From Phellopilus nigrolimitatus (taxonomy: Eukaryota; Basidiomycota; Agaricomycetes; Hymenochaetales; Hymenochaetaceae), in the NCBI GenBank assembly GCA_021029095.1, contig JAJOHG010000005.1:62001-126000 (forward strand): DNA of 64,000 bases, written 5' to 3'. Each line of letters starts with the position of its first letter. Within the stretch, counting starts at the first letter, position 1. The notes under the pieces are model-generated. The model made no database searches and was not told where the DNA came from. It saw only the letters and a list, made by a program, of their open reading frames with translations. Made by a program: the position numbers and the translations under genes. Shown here one piece after another: positions 1-11,537 of the stretch.

Positions 1-730
1 ACTTGAAGAAGCGAGTCGTCATGCTTGCGTCGCGAGCTCGAGAGGCCTGTTGGAATTGACGCAAAAAAATATCTCGCAACTGTTCCCTGAGGCTTTGCAG
101 AGCCTGCGTGGGAGGTTGAGGGTCATCTGCCGTGGGCTAAGACAGAGAAGTATGAACGAACTGGAAAAAATGTAGTGATATACCTTGTTAATCACTCACG
201 ACAGCTGATCCAGCGAACGGTCCAGCAATCACCTCATGCGGAAGATCCATCGCCCGGGCGCAAAGACGTGTTGCCGTTTCCCAGTCCTGGGAGTCAATTG
301 AGGATTTCAAATCTGCCAGCGAAGACTAAGATACGAGAATGAACGTCTGTATTAAATGTGTCTGTTGAAGAAGAAAAACAACAACAACAACCTTGAGCTC
401 CATAACCTGTGCGACTCGATCTCCTCCCTCCTTCACACGTCTCATCTCTTCATCCAAGAGTCTGACACGATTCCCAACGCGCCCTGCTGTCTGCGCAGTT
501 GAGGAGATCTTGTTCGTGAGAAGCGCTGCGTCGGATTCGACCTCGTCGAACTGTGAACCCAGATATTGTAGCCTATTGAGAGAGTCTCGCATGACAACAG
601 TGTCGGATAGAACTGCAGTGAGAGAATTAAAAATATGCTTTTCTTCCTCCTCTAGGGAAGCGAGAGACACCAGAATGTCTGGCAAATTTGCGAGAGTGCT
701 TGGAGCCGACCGATGTTGAATATATCCCAT
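1..730 (-). CDS. COG4: COG4, conserved oligomeric Golgi complex subunit 4 (N-terminal part)
   Basis: Subunit of the COG tethering complex (lobe A), which captures vesicles in retrograde intra-Golgi traffic. Only the N-terminal part is inside the window. Three exons can be read: 730-392, 325-200 and 136 to beyond the left edge. Introns at 391-326 and 199-137 have GT..AG ends and keep the frame. The start is the ATG at 730. The protein shows the family's heptad-rich N-terminus (LLDEEMRRVKEGGDRVAQVMELK) followed by DLKSSIDSQDWETATRLCAR and MDLPHEVIAGPFA, characteristic of fungal COG4. It is divergent from the myosin gene with 233 bp between the two start codons. Identity is by recognition of the family sequence; the C-terminal two thirds are not visible. 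Confidence 0.9.
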
Positions 731-963
731 CTAGAACGTTCATCAAGACCTTCAGAAAACGACGTAGGGAGCTGCGTTGGGAACGCCGTAGTGAGTAGCT
801 ATTCTAGGGACTTGGAGCTGAACGCGACAAGTTCTCAACACGGATACACGAACGCGTTGAGGAGCCCAGCACCAAATACGGCTGACCATTTCTCTTTCAG
901 TCCTTTGCAAGTAGACGCGTAGCTCGTTCCACCTGGCCGGCAACGTCCTTCTCGTAGGCCACT
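731..963. promoter_or_regulatory. Shared divergent promoter region COG4 / myosin V
   Basis: 233 bp separate the ATG of COG4 (minus) from the ATG of the class V myosin (plus). No other gene fits here, so both promoters and 5' leaders must lie in this interval. No TATA-like element stands out. Confidence 0.5.
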
Positions 964-3900
964 ATGGCCGACAACATATACAGCAAGGGAACTAGAGTCT
1001 GGTTCTCTGACAAGGAGCTGGGTTGGATCTCTGCTGAGGTCTCTCAGGTTTCGAAGGGCGACAGCGACGCCATTAAGCTAATTTTCGTGGATGAACGAGG
1101 GAAAGTTCGTCGCGTATCTTTCGCTCCAGTCATCGTCCTTTCTGAGAGTCTTCAAATGTAGGAAGTAACTATCGATACGTCTGGAAAGGATATCAAAGAC
1201 GGAAAGAGCAATTTGCCGCCTCTACGCAACCCGCCCTTGCTGGAAACAGCGGACGATCTGGCGACCTTGTCCCATCTAAACGAACCTTCAGGTGCGTTTA
1301 CTTGGCCATCCCCCGAACTTCAATTGTTCTGGACAGATTTTAACTGTGCATTTGTCTAGTTCTGCATACCATTCGGAATCGCTATGCTCAACACAGTATC
1401 TACACTTACAGCGGCATTGTCCTTATTGCTGTCAATCCTTTTCAACGAGTCACTCTCTATGGCCCAGAAATTATTCAGGCATATAGTGGTCGGCGAAAGG
1501 GGGAGCTCGAGCCTCATTTGTTTGCAATAGCAGAGGATGCCTACACGCGAATGAGTAAGGAAGGTCAAGGACAGACGATTATAGTCTCTGGAGAGAGGTG
1601 GGCACATTCTGTATCATGTTGCTTTATCTGCTGACCATTTGTTAGTGGAGCTGGAAAGACGGAGTCTGTGAGTTTAAAGTGAAATCAACTGTATCAACCA
1701 CTCGCTTATCCCTTGTTCTAGGCCAAACTGATCATGCGGTTTTTAGCTTCGGTCAATCCACCGAATTTCACAGGAAAAAGTAGAACTAAGGCCTCCATAG
1801 AGGAATCGAGTGAAGTTGAACGACAAATCCTTGCAACAAATCCCATTCTCGAAGCCTTCGGTAACGCGAAGACAACGCGGAACGACAATTCTTCTCGGTT
1901 CGGCAAATATATCCAGGCAAGCACCGTCATGCGTGTGGTACTGCTTCGTGCTTACTGAGCACGAATCGTAGATCTTGTTTGATGGCAAGCAAGATATCGT
2001 CGGTGCTCGCATCCGCACGTACCTCCTAGAACGATCTCGGTTGGCCTACCAACCGGAGACGGAGCGCAATTATCACATCTTCTATCAACTCTGCGCAGGA
2101 ACCCCATTGAAGGAACGTAAAGACCTTGGCCTGGACACTGATATTTCGAAATTCTGCTATCTCCGGCAAGGAGGACCTGCGTCAACTCCGATTCCTGGTG
2201 TTGACGACGCAGAAGACTTTCGCTCCACCCAGCATGCCTTATCCACTATCGGCATCAGCGTTGAGAAACAATGGGCAGTCTTCAAGCTCTTGGCTGCGCT
2301 TTTGCACCTTGGAAATGTCAAGATTACCCAGTCGCGGCAAGATGCTGTCTTGGAGGACAATGACCCTGCGTTGCTTCTTTGCACGCGTTTCTTAGGTATC
2401 AGTGCCACAGAGTTCAAAAGATGGACGATAAAGAAACAAATTGCTACTCGATCTGAAAAAATTGTCTCTGCCCTAAATGCTGCGCAGGCGACGGTTGTGC
2501 GTGATAGCGTGGCAAAGTTCGTGTATGCATGTCTTTTCGAATGGTTGGTGGCTATCGTGAACGAGAGCTTAGCTGGAGAGGACGGAGAAGCTGCGAATAA
2601 AGCGGAAATGTTCATAGGTGTTTTAGATATCTACGGGTTTGAACACTTTCAGAAGGTAAGCTCTCCTTTGATACTTTTTTCGCCATTGTAACCATTCTTT
2701 TTCTTTAATAGAATTCCTTTGAACAATTCAGCATTAATTATGCGAACGAGAAACTCCAGCAAGAGGTATGTGATCGTCACTTTTTTTCTTCGTGAAAAAT
2801 GTTGATCAACCTCCTTCAGTTCAACGCTCACGTTTTTAAACTAGAGCAAGAAGAATATGTTCGGGAGGAGATCAACTGGACGTTCATTGATTTTTCGGAC
2901 AATCAACCGTGCATCGACGTTATAGAAGGCAAGCTTGGAATCTTAGCTTTGTTGGACGAGGAATCGCGGCTACCTTCTGGTAGCGACGCTACTTTCTTGC
3001 AGAAGCTCTACCAGCAGCTGTTGAAGTCCGAGACAAAGAATGTATTCAAAAAGCCTCGCTTCGGAAACACCGCCTTCACTATCGCCCATTATGCGTTGGA
3101 CGTCACGTACGAGGCCGATGGGTTCATTGAAAAGAACAGGGATACTGTCCCTGACGAACACTTGGCTTTGCTTGCATCGACGAAGAATCTTTTCTTGAAG
3201 GAAGTTTTGGAGACTGCCCTTGCATCTACCAAGCCGCCTGAAAGCCCAAATCCATCCTCATCTGTGTCAGAAGGCTCGCGCCGTTCATCTCTCATCCCCG
3301 ACCCTGGTCGCGCTACTCTTGCTGCAGGTTCATCTAACTCATCCGGCGCCTCAAGGCGCGTAGCCAAAAAACCAACTCTGGGTTCAATCTTCAAAGCTTC
3401 GCTCATCAGCTTGATGGACACACTCAGCGTCACCAATGTTCACTATATACGTTGCATCAAACCCAACGAGGCAAAGCGCGCATGGGAATTCCAGCCACAA
3501 CAAGTTCTGGGCCAGCTTCGGGCTTGCGGTGTTCTTGAAACGATCCGTATCAGTTGCGCAGGATATCCATCGCGGTGGACGTACGAAGAATTTGCAGAAA
3601 GGTAGTGGAAGGTTTACGGCAAAACGATGAATTTGCGCTGATAAGTGAACTTAGATACTACATGCTCGTCCCATCGAGTGACTGGAGCTCCATGATTAAG
3701 AACCTCGAGATCAAGCCTCTATGCTCCCTCATTCTCAAAAAGACGATCAATGACGAAGACAAGTATCAGGCTGGTTTGACCAAAATATTCTTCCGTGCAG
3801 GAATGCTGGCTGCTCTCGAGTCCTTGCGGTCTGAGAGGCTGAACGCACTCGTTACTCTGGTGCAAAAGAATATTCGAAGAAGAATGGCAGTCAAAAATTA

Positions 3901-6605
3901 TCGACGCATACGTAGAGCTGCTATAAAGATTCAGACGTGGTGGCGTGGCATCTTGGCCAGAAAGTTTGTCGAGTCCATCCGTCGTGAAATGATGGCGCGA
4001 AAGTTGCAAACCGCGATCCGTTGCTGTGTGCAGCGAAAAAAATTCCTTGCACTTCGTCATGCGGTAATCAATTTCCAGAGTCGTGAGTTCCGTGACATGA
4101 AACTTTTATTTACATCTGATTGACCTTTTCAGACATCCGTGGAGCTGTCGCGAGGCGAAAGTTCAAGGAGTCGAGATACTCACATGCTGCAGTTCTGCTG
4201 CAAAGCCTTTTGCGAGGAAGGTATGTAGGCTCGTTACGTGCGTTAGGATTGCATCTTTATCACTTTCTTCCAGACTCGTCCGTCGACAGTTTAGGACTGA
4301 CATCAAACGTATGATATACCTTCAATCATGCTTACGTAGACGACTTGCTCGTAAGGAACTTAAAGCGCTTAGAGCCGAGGCACGCTCGATCAACAAATTT
4401 AAGGAAATCTCGTACACGCTCGAGAACAAGGTTGTCGAACTAACGCAACGTCTGCAAGAACGGACAAGCGAAAAGAAGGGACTTCAGACTAAACTGGCAG
4501 ATATTGAACAGCAGCTACAGCTTTGGATTTCGAGACACGGGGAGTTGGATTCAAAAGCAAAGTTACTTCAAAACGATTTACATGTTTCCCAAGCCGAGTT
4601 ATCAAAGCGGGAAGAATTATTACGTGCGAAGGAGGATGTCGTCGCAAAGCTAGCTGATGCTATGACGCGTCTCTCTGAAAAGGAAATAGTCGTGCAGAAG
4701 TTGACAGAGGATCTTCAATCCCATACTGCCAGGTTGGAAGCACAGCAGAAAGTAATTGACAGCAGTCCTGCCCGGTCAGATGACAGCTCTGTCATTTCTA
4801 CCCTCAAAAACGAGGTGAGCAGTCTGAGGGAGCAGCTAAACAGGGCGAACGCATTGAATGCCTTGACTCGTGGTGCTCGGATCGATCCTCCTATTTCACC
4901 TACCTTTGCTCCCAACCTTCGCAGCGTCGAGACCCCAGCTACCACCAATGGAACATCGTCTGTGGCGAAGCGGCATCAAAGGAGGCATAGCTCTGCGGGT
5001 GTTTATTCCATCGATCCATCCGAGCATCGTACGTCAGTAGACGAAGTCATGCTCTCTGGCAAACGAAATCAAGCCGGTAATCCTCGTGCAGTATCGGTTG
5101 CGTTCAATGGGCAAGACAGCCTTCCTCGCTTCAAATCTTCGAACGGATTGTCAGATATATATGATGATCCTGCTGAAGAAAAGATCAAGCTCATGCTTGA
5201 TGCCAAACGGCTCGACGAGGATGTTTTGGACGGTCTAGTTCGTGGCCTTAAAATTCCAGCACCGAGCCTGACGAATCCATCTGCTGTTAAAGAAATTCTT
5301 TTCCCTGCCAATCTTATTAGTCTTGTGACGAACGAGATGTGGAAATACGGCCTTATCCCCGAGAGCGAGCGCTTCCTTGCAAACGTGATGCAAACTGTAC
5401 AAACACATGTGATGGTATGGTTTTGGATATTGACTGTGTCTTTTGTTTCTCACGTTATCTGCGTAGTCGTCTCAAGGAGAAGATGCCATTGTGCCTGGTA
5501 TATTCTGGCTGTCAAATGTGCATGAAATGCTTTCCTTCATATGTGTTGCCGAGAGTGATATGCTACAAGGCATCGGGCCCGGAGGAGAACCTGCAGGACG
5601 TGAATTTGACTGGTCTGACTACGAACGACTCGTGACCATGGTCAAACATGACCTTGATAGCTTGGAGTATAATATCTATCACACCTGGATGCTGGAGACA
5701 AAAAAACGACTCTCAAAAATGGTTATACCTGCGCTCATCGAGAGCCAGTCACTTCCGGGATTTACAACTAGCGATGGTAGTGGACGACTTTTCAATCGGC
5801 TGCTGAACTCAAACACTACACCCGCGTACAATATGGATGAAGTGCTAAATCTACTCAACAAGGTCTGGAAGAGTTTGAGAAGCTACTTCATGGAGGAGTC
5901 GGTTGTGCAACAAGTCATTACGGAGCTTCTTAAACTCATAGGGGTTACAAGCTTTAATGATCTTTTAATGCGTCGGAACTTTTGTTCCTGGAAGCGAGGT
6001 GAGCTACATATCTACATACCCAGAATGAACATATCCTTATTGTGGCCTTCACAACAGCCATGCAAATACAATATAACATTACGCGGATCGAGGAGTGGTG
6101 CAAATCGCATAATATGCCAGAAGGCACTTTGCAACTGGAGCATCTAATGCAAGCGACCAAGCTTTTGCAACTGAAAAAGGTTTATTTAAATGTCCATAGT
6201 TGACGATATATACTGAACACCGTCTTTAACAAGGCTACTGCAGCAGACATAGAGATCATCTATGATGTTTGCTGGATGCTAAGTCCATCTCAGATCCAAC
6301 GGATGTGCACGAACTACTTTGTTGCTGACTATGAGGTATGTTCTTTTTGTCAAAGGTTGGAATAAAGATTCCAACGTTAACGTATTACTCCAATGTAGAA
6401 CCCGATCTCGCCCGAGATTCTTCGAGTCGTCGCTTCGCGAGTTGTTCCTAACGATCGTAATGATCACCTTCTTCTGGCTCCAGAGACAGAAGAGGTCGGA
6501 CCTTACGAAGTACCGCTGCCACGTGAAGTGTCTGGACTAGAGACATACGTACCAGCCTATCTTAATGTATCTCATCTGCGACGACTAGCGGCTCTGGTAG
6601 CATAG
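964..6605 (+). CDS. Class V myosin heavy chain (Myo2/Myo5 type) with DIL cargo domain
   Basis: Actin motor carrying vesicles and organelles to growth sites. Start ATG at 964, stop TAG at 6603-6605, about 15 exons. Order of parts: N-terminal SH3-like segment ([16 protein letters not shown]), motor domain with P-loop GESGAGKT, switch-1 region [10 protein letters not shown], switch-2 DIYGFE and actin-binding [10 protein letters not shown]; then about six IQ motifs (for example [24 protein letters not shown]), a coiled coil, a Ser/Thr-rich linker, and the globular DIL tail ([33 protein letters not shown]). The P-loop lies mostly on a 22-nt exon (1646-1667), and the intron at 1917-1971 has a GC donor. 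The reading frame is intact throughout after splicing. Divergent from COG4. Confidence 0.95.
1646..1667 (+). other. 22-nt micro-exon carrying the myosin P-loop
   Basis: Flanked by TTAG upstream and GTGAGT downstream. It supplies S-G-A-G-K-T-E-S of the ATP-binding loop and joins in phase to the GGA GAG AG of the previous exon. Confidence 0.85.
1917..1971 (+). other. GC-AG intron in the myosin V gene
   Basis: Exon ends ATCCAG and the intron begins GCAAGC and ends CGTAG. Splicing joins RFGKYIQ to [15 protein letters not shown], the expected motor sequence. The nearest GT donor would insert unrelated residues. Confidence 0.8.
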
Positions 6606-7880
6606 TCACTTTGCATGCTCGTTTACAATTATTCTTCTGCACGTGCTTATGAATCAGGATACTTCGTTTCTCGAAATCGTGCTTTTTTGTCGATATTACA
6701 GTTTCAAGAAAATCAAGACGTGGGTCATCTTTTCGCTGAAGGCCTTCGCTTTTGCTTGCTCGAGACTTTAGAAAAATCAGAATATCCTAGATTCCAGATT
6801 AACATCTTGACAGGCCCGAGCTTGTGTGCGCTGGCAAAACTGTGTCTCTCAAGGAAAGACAGGTTGAGTTTACGGTTACTATGAAAGGTTCCTTCCCATT
6901 CATCCTGCGGCATTTCGTTGTATGCTGCGCAGACCAAAATGCTTTCTGGCATTCAGCACCATAGTAGACGTCGCGCACATGATCTGGACTTTGCGGCCCT
7001 TAGAAGCCCCGTACACAAACCTTCTCCAGCGTTCCTCTTCAATCTTCGAGGCTTCAAATGTTCATTAGTGCCAGAGCAACTCGAAAAGTACATATGCGTG
7101 TAAGTGTTACATGTGTATTAATGGACACGCCACGTCTTTTTCGCAAGCAGAGAAATGACCTTCTCCATTGACCGCTGGCTCTTTTCACATCCCCCAGACA
7201 ATCCTTCGATGAGACAGAACAAAATTAGGATCAATCAATGCATGCGGTACCTCGAAATATCATAGTTCATACATCGTGAACCCAGGTTCCGACTTTTTGG
7301 GCGCAACGTTTGTCAGGAAGTTCGCATCGACAAGCAGAAGGCTCGCTCCAGTAAAAGACGATGTGAACTCGATGGCATTCACGAGACGGTTCATAAAATG
7401 GTACGGACGTTGTTGCGCGATAATTCCGAATGTCTGTGATGTTGACCACCCCAGACCTGTGCGTGCCATTCGCACCACAGGTTTTACATTCCCCTGAAAA
7501 GCATACGCCATGTCCGCAGCAGGTTCACGAGCCTTATGCAAGCACTTTGAGGGCCGTGGCGCGGCATCAGAAGGGACAATGCAGGACAATGTTGAAAAAA
7601 AAAATCTCTTCTTCGCAACAGCGTTTGACAATGTAGCATCGTGTTTTGCAACGTCCTAGATCTTGTATTAAATGACATGTAGTTTGTATGCATATGATGA
7701 TGCTGAAGAAAAAAAGGGAACATCAGTCGAGCGTGAAACGTGCAGACTATTGTCCGCGCGCTTGAACGTCTACGGCGAGGACTGCGCGACGACTTGGCGG
7801 CATTTTAGTTCACGAATCTGGGCCCCTTGACAGTGACTGAGCCCTTCCGAACGGAGGACGCTCAAATAGATTTGTCTGAG
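6606..7880. other. Unassigned interval between myosin V and the PHD gene
   Basis: About 1.27 kb. Several open stretches exist on both strands (plus 6660-6884; minus 7260-7510; minus around 6970-7060 reading EASKIEEERWRRFVYGASKG) but I could not connect any of them into a gene with an ATG, consistent splice sites and a recognisable family. It holds the 3' region of the myosin gene and the promoter of the PHD gene. A small or degenerate gene cannot be excluded. Confidence 0.4.
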
Positions 7881-10744
7881 ATGGCTTCCGCTAGCACGGT
7901 ACCTGCGTGCCTTTTCTCAGTAGTCAACATTGTGCACCCTTCGCACCTTGAGGGTGACTCTACTCTGGCGACTGAAATTCTGCCTGGGCCACCTTCGTTA
8001 GAATCGCTTCACCGTCCACCGAAGAAGATAGACCCCAAGAAACCAATGCCCCTTGTCTCCTACCTCCCCCTCTCTGATCCCGGGACTACATACACCGGTC
8101 TAGCGGGTGGGATGGCTGCGCTGACCATGGAAGAAGGTGGACCACGTCACAAACGTGCCCGACTGGATAAGGGGTAAGCCTCCTCCGCTCTCCATGTTTG
8201 TCTGTCCTGACGGGCTCATTTCGCTTTGGTACTCCCGAAATCCCTACGGAACCCATGTCGGTCTGATTTTTGGCGTTTCGTTTCTCCGTTTCACCCGAAG
8301 TCTCTCAAACAGAGCACAACGTGCATCTGCCAGAAACCTCGCATGCAGTGTCGCTCACAGTACGCAGGAGTCGACTTCAGATGTCGACGCGATGTCGTCT
8401 CAACACGGACTAGACGCCGACATTGCTTTGGACGATGACGGTTACTTGTCACCACTTTCTCGTTCGACGTCTACGCAACTTGGCGGAGATACTATGAGCC
8501 AAGAAGCTTGGGAAGGTAGCACGCAAGGATTGAATGGAAAGGGAAAGGGCATAGAAAGGGCTGACAAGGAGAAGGCGATCGTACGAGTGAAGGAAGAGCC
8601 CATGACTCTCCAGCTATCAGACATACCAGCCGCACCTGTGAGCCTTATTTTTGTTCCGGTTTGTGTTCTACACTTAACATGCATCCGTGAGGCAAACGAG
8701 GATCATTGCTCATCGTGTAGTTCAGTCGGTGCACTTGTGTATTGCGACGGGTGTCCACGGGCATTTCATCTCTGGTGCCTTGACCCACCGATGGATCCGT
8801 CAGAATTCCCTGAAGGAGAAGACAGATGGTATTGTCCAAGCTGTAAATTATCACAGGTATGCTCAAGTTTATGTTGTTCTTGATGGAATAAACAAGGCTG
8901 CCACTATTGTCAGAACCAATCAACTACAAGGATACCTCATACATTTCTTTCACCACTTATCAAGCAACTACAGAACACGATCCCGACTGAGTTTCAGCTG
9001 CCGGAAGATATCCGATTGTTTTTTCGCGATGGTGAGCTTTGATCGCCTTCCAAGCACGCTGCATAGTTCTAACACGGGCGAGAAGTTGGCACTGGTTTAG
9101 GAGGAACATACTTTGATAGTTCCTCTGTTAAGGCGCCACGTATAGGGCAAGTAGCGATTAAAAAAAAGAAATAAAAAAAACTCGAATTTAATGGTTATGT
9201 CCTTCTAGGCGGCACGGGGTTGGCGAAGAACGCGACCCTTACCGACTTAAAGACCACAAAGGAACACCCGTACTTTGTTTTCGATGTGGAAAGTCCACGC
9301 TTCCTCAAAATACTGATGCTAGTCCTTCAACAAAGAGGCCCCGACGGTCGTCAACTATGGCGTCGCCTTCTATCCACTGGAAAGGCATACTGTCCTGCGA
9401 CTTTTGTCCTCTGCACTGGCACATCGATTGTCTAGATCCACCGTTGGCCTCATTACCTTCACTGTCTCGAAAATGGAGGTGTCCGAACCATGCCCACCTC
9501 AGCGCCGTGAGTATATGACCATCGCACATGCTTATTACTACCATCTGACTCATTTGAAGCCGAAGCTACGAGTGCCTAAAGTTTCTGCTCCTCCTATAGA
9601 AATCGACGACCCAAATCAGTCGAACAATGGCAACATAGAAATTTTAAATTCAGAAGTATCTGCTCTTTCACAGGAGAGGATGTCTGTCGACGAGGTCCTC
9701 ATCAACGGAAGGAGGTATCGCATACCTGAGCGTGTCGTCGTCCTAGATTTTTGGAACAAACTTAAACAGCAACATGTTTCCAACACACGGTTCGTATAAG
9801 TCGAACGATTGACTCAGTGCAATTGACTCAGATCCTTTCATTTAGAGAAATTGTCAGCGTTGCATCTTCTCCGCTCACGTCGTTAAGCTCGTTAGACGAC
9901 CTAGACGACCCGCCGACACAAATAAAGTTGGATAACGATCATGTCAACTCTGACATCTTGAATGTTGCACAGGTGAATAGCTTAGTGTAAACACTCAAAA
10001 GACACGACGCTAACTTAAGTCGCTACAGCTCCTTTGTTCATTACAGACTAAACTGCCGCAGAGCCTTCCAAAACAGCAGCCTCGGCGAATTCACCTTTCT
10101 GAGAAGTGCATTCAAACGGAGCCAGATGATTCTGTTCGATTAGGACGTCGAGATACCGAGCATTTGAGTGGCTTGATGAAGGCTGCGTTCAAAAATGTAT
10201 GTGTCGTCAATCCCGTCTGACAGCTCTGCTCACCATATCATAGTTGGACACAAATCAAGAGACGGCTCTCAAAGGGCAGAATTCTATCCGGATCACTCGT
10301 TCTGCGACTCATGCCTCGACGTCGACGTCCAAAAATAACGCTAAGAAGGACGCGATCAATGGATATACTTCATCGCGCTCATCTCGCGCTGCAGCTCCAC
10401 AAGCGTCCGCTCAGCATATTCCGAAGCCAAAAGAGATTGTTCCAACATTGAATGGCAAACGTACGAACATTTTTGACAGCACTCAATACCAATCTATGCA
10501 TGCTTCTCGTTCGTTTTCTGTGAATGAAGTGATGGAATCGAAACCAAGCGGTTCGCCATTCAAAATTCGAATACCTGGGCGCTTGCAGCGGAAACATCCG
10601 ACCGTCACAGCCTCCTCGGTAGATTCCGCACGTCTTTCTCCGACCTTTCAACATCGACCACGTCGTTCACTGCGCCGCCAGGCTTCGAGTGTTTCGGATC
10701 ATAGCATTTCACTTGACCGAGGTCATCGTGATGGATTTTCATAA
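7881..10744 (+). CDS. Double PHD-finger protein, Rco1-like (Rpd3S histone deacetylase subunit candidate)
   Basis: Two PHD fingers can be read after splicing. PHD1 (about 8703-8855) has the order C-x2-C, C-x2-C, H-x2-C, C-x2-C in [26 protein letters not shown]2 (about 9265-9509) has CFRCGKS, a longer insertion, then [16 protein letters not shown] and a final C-x2-H. Two PHD fingers separated by a long linker, the second with a long insertion, is the plan of yeast Rco1, which recruits the small Rpd3 complex to transcribed chromatin; that function is inferred. First ATG in frame is 7881 ([10 protein letters not shown]); stop TAA at 10742-10744. The C-terminal third is Ser/Arg-rich and low complexity. 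One intron (9147-9208) has a GC donor. Confidence 0.75.
9147..9208 (+). other. GC-AG intron in the PHD-finger gene
   Basis: The exon ends ATAGG and the intron starts GCAAGT and ends TTCTAG. It joins KAPRIG to [12 protein letters not shown] in frame; reading through gives a lysine run and a TAA within the intron. Confidence 0.8.
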
Positions 10745-11537
10745 TTACTGTTAATGTTTATTGTTTATGTTTTATGGCCTTATCATGCATTTTGGAATAC
10801 CGCTCTGTGCTAATCAACTTCTGTTGCTTACATCCCAAGTCTGGACCACACTGCTTTTACGCAGTAATTAAGGGCCTGAAGATGTGTGTATCTTTATTAG
10901 GCATTCACGATTTTTGTGGTCAAAGTGCTCCTATTGAGAACTGCAGCCAAAATACGTCCTCATCACTGAAATGCCCTGCGGCGTAGGACTCGCTGCGTAG
11001 CTTCGATACGCTGAACACTAATTAACAATTATCCTGGGTGGGGATACCGTTGGTACCAAGTATATTATTTCCCGAGCACATCTTTTACGGGTGCTTACAT
11101 GGGGCTGCTGCTCACGGCAGCATGTCCCGTAGAGATATTGGTCCTTCACGCGGTTTCGATACATCTATACTTAAATTTAAAAAAAGTATCTGGCTTCGCT
11201 CGATTGCACGAGCTGACTAACTTTTAACAGGCGTGAGAGTGGGTAACTGGCAGTAAGCTAACCCGTTGCCGCAGATCAAGACCTTCGCGGTCGTTATTCT
11301 CATGGTACAATCTGATTGCATTTGACACGTGCGTGCATTCTATGTAACTCAGGGGTCAGGAGAGTGGCTTTTTTTTTTGAGCTCCGCGAGAATCCGATCG
11401 CGCTGTTATCGTTTATTTACGCGTAAGCACCACGTTTCTCAGAAGCGCGGAGCGTAAACGACCTACGATTGAAGCATCGTAACAGGTGTTCTACCTTCAC
11501 AGAACATTGCATCTAACAGAAAAGAAAAAAAGCTTAT
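10745..11537. other. Intergenic interval, no gene seen
   Basis: 793 bp between the stop of the PHD gene and the ATG of the phosphoglucomutase gene. The longest open frames (10774-10986, 11038-11220) show no family resemblance. The end (about 11320-11537) should contain the phosphoglucomutase promoter. Confidence 0.4.
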
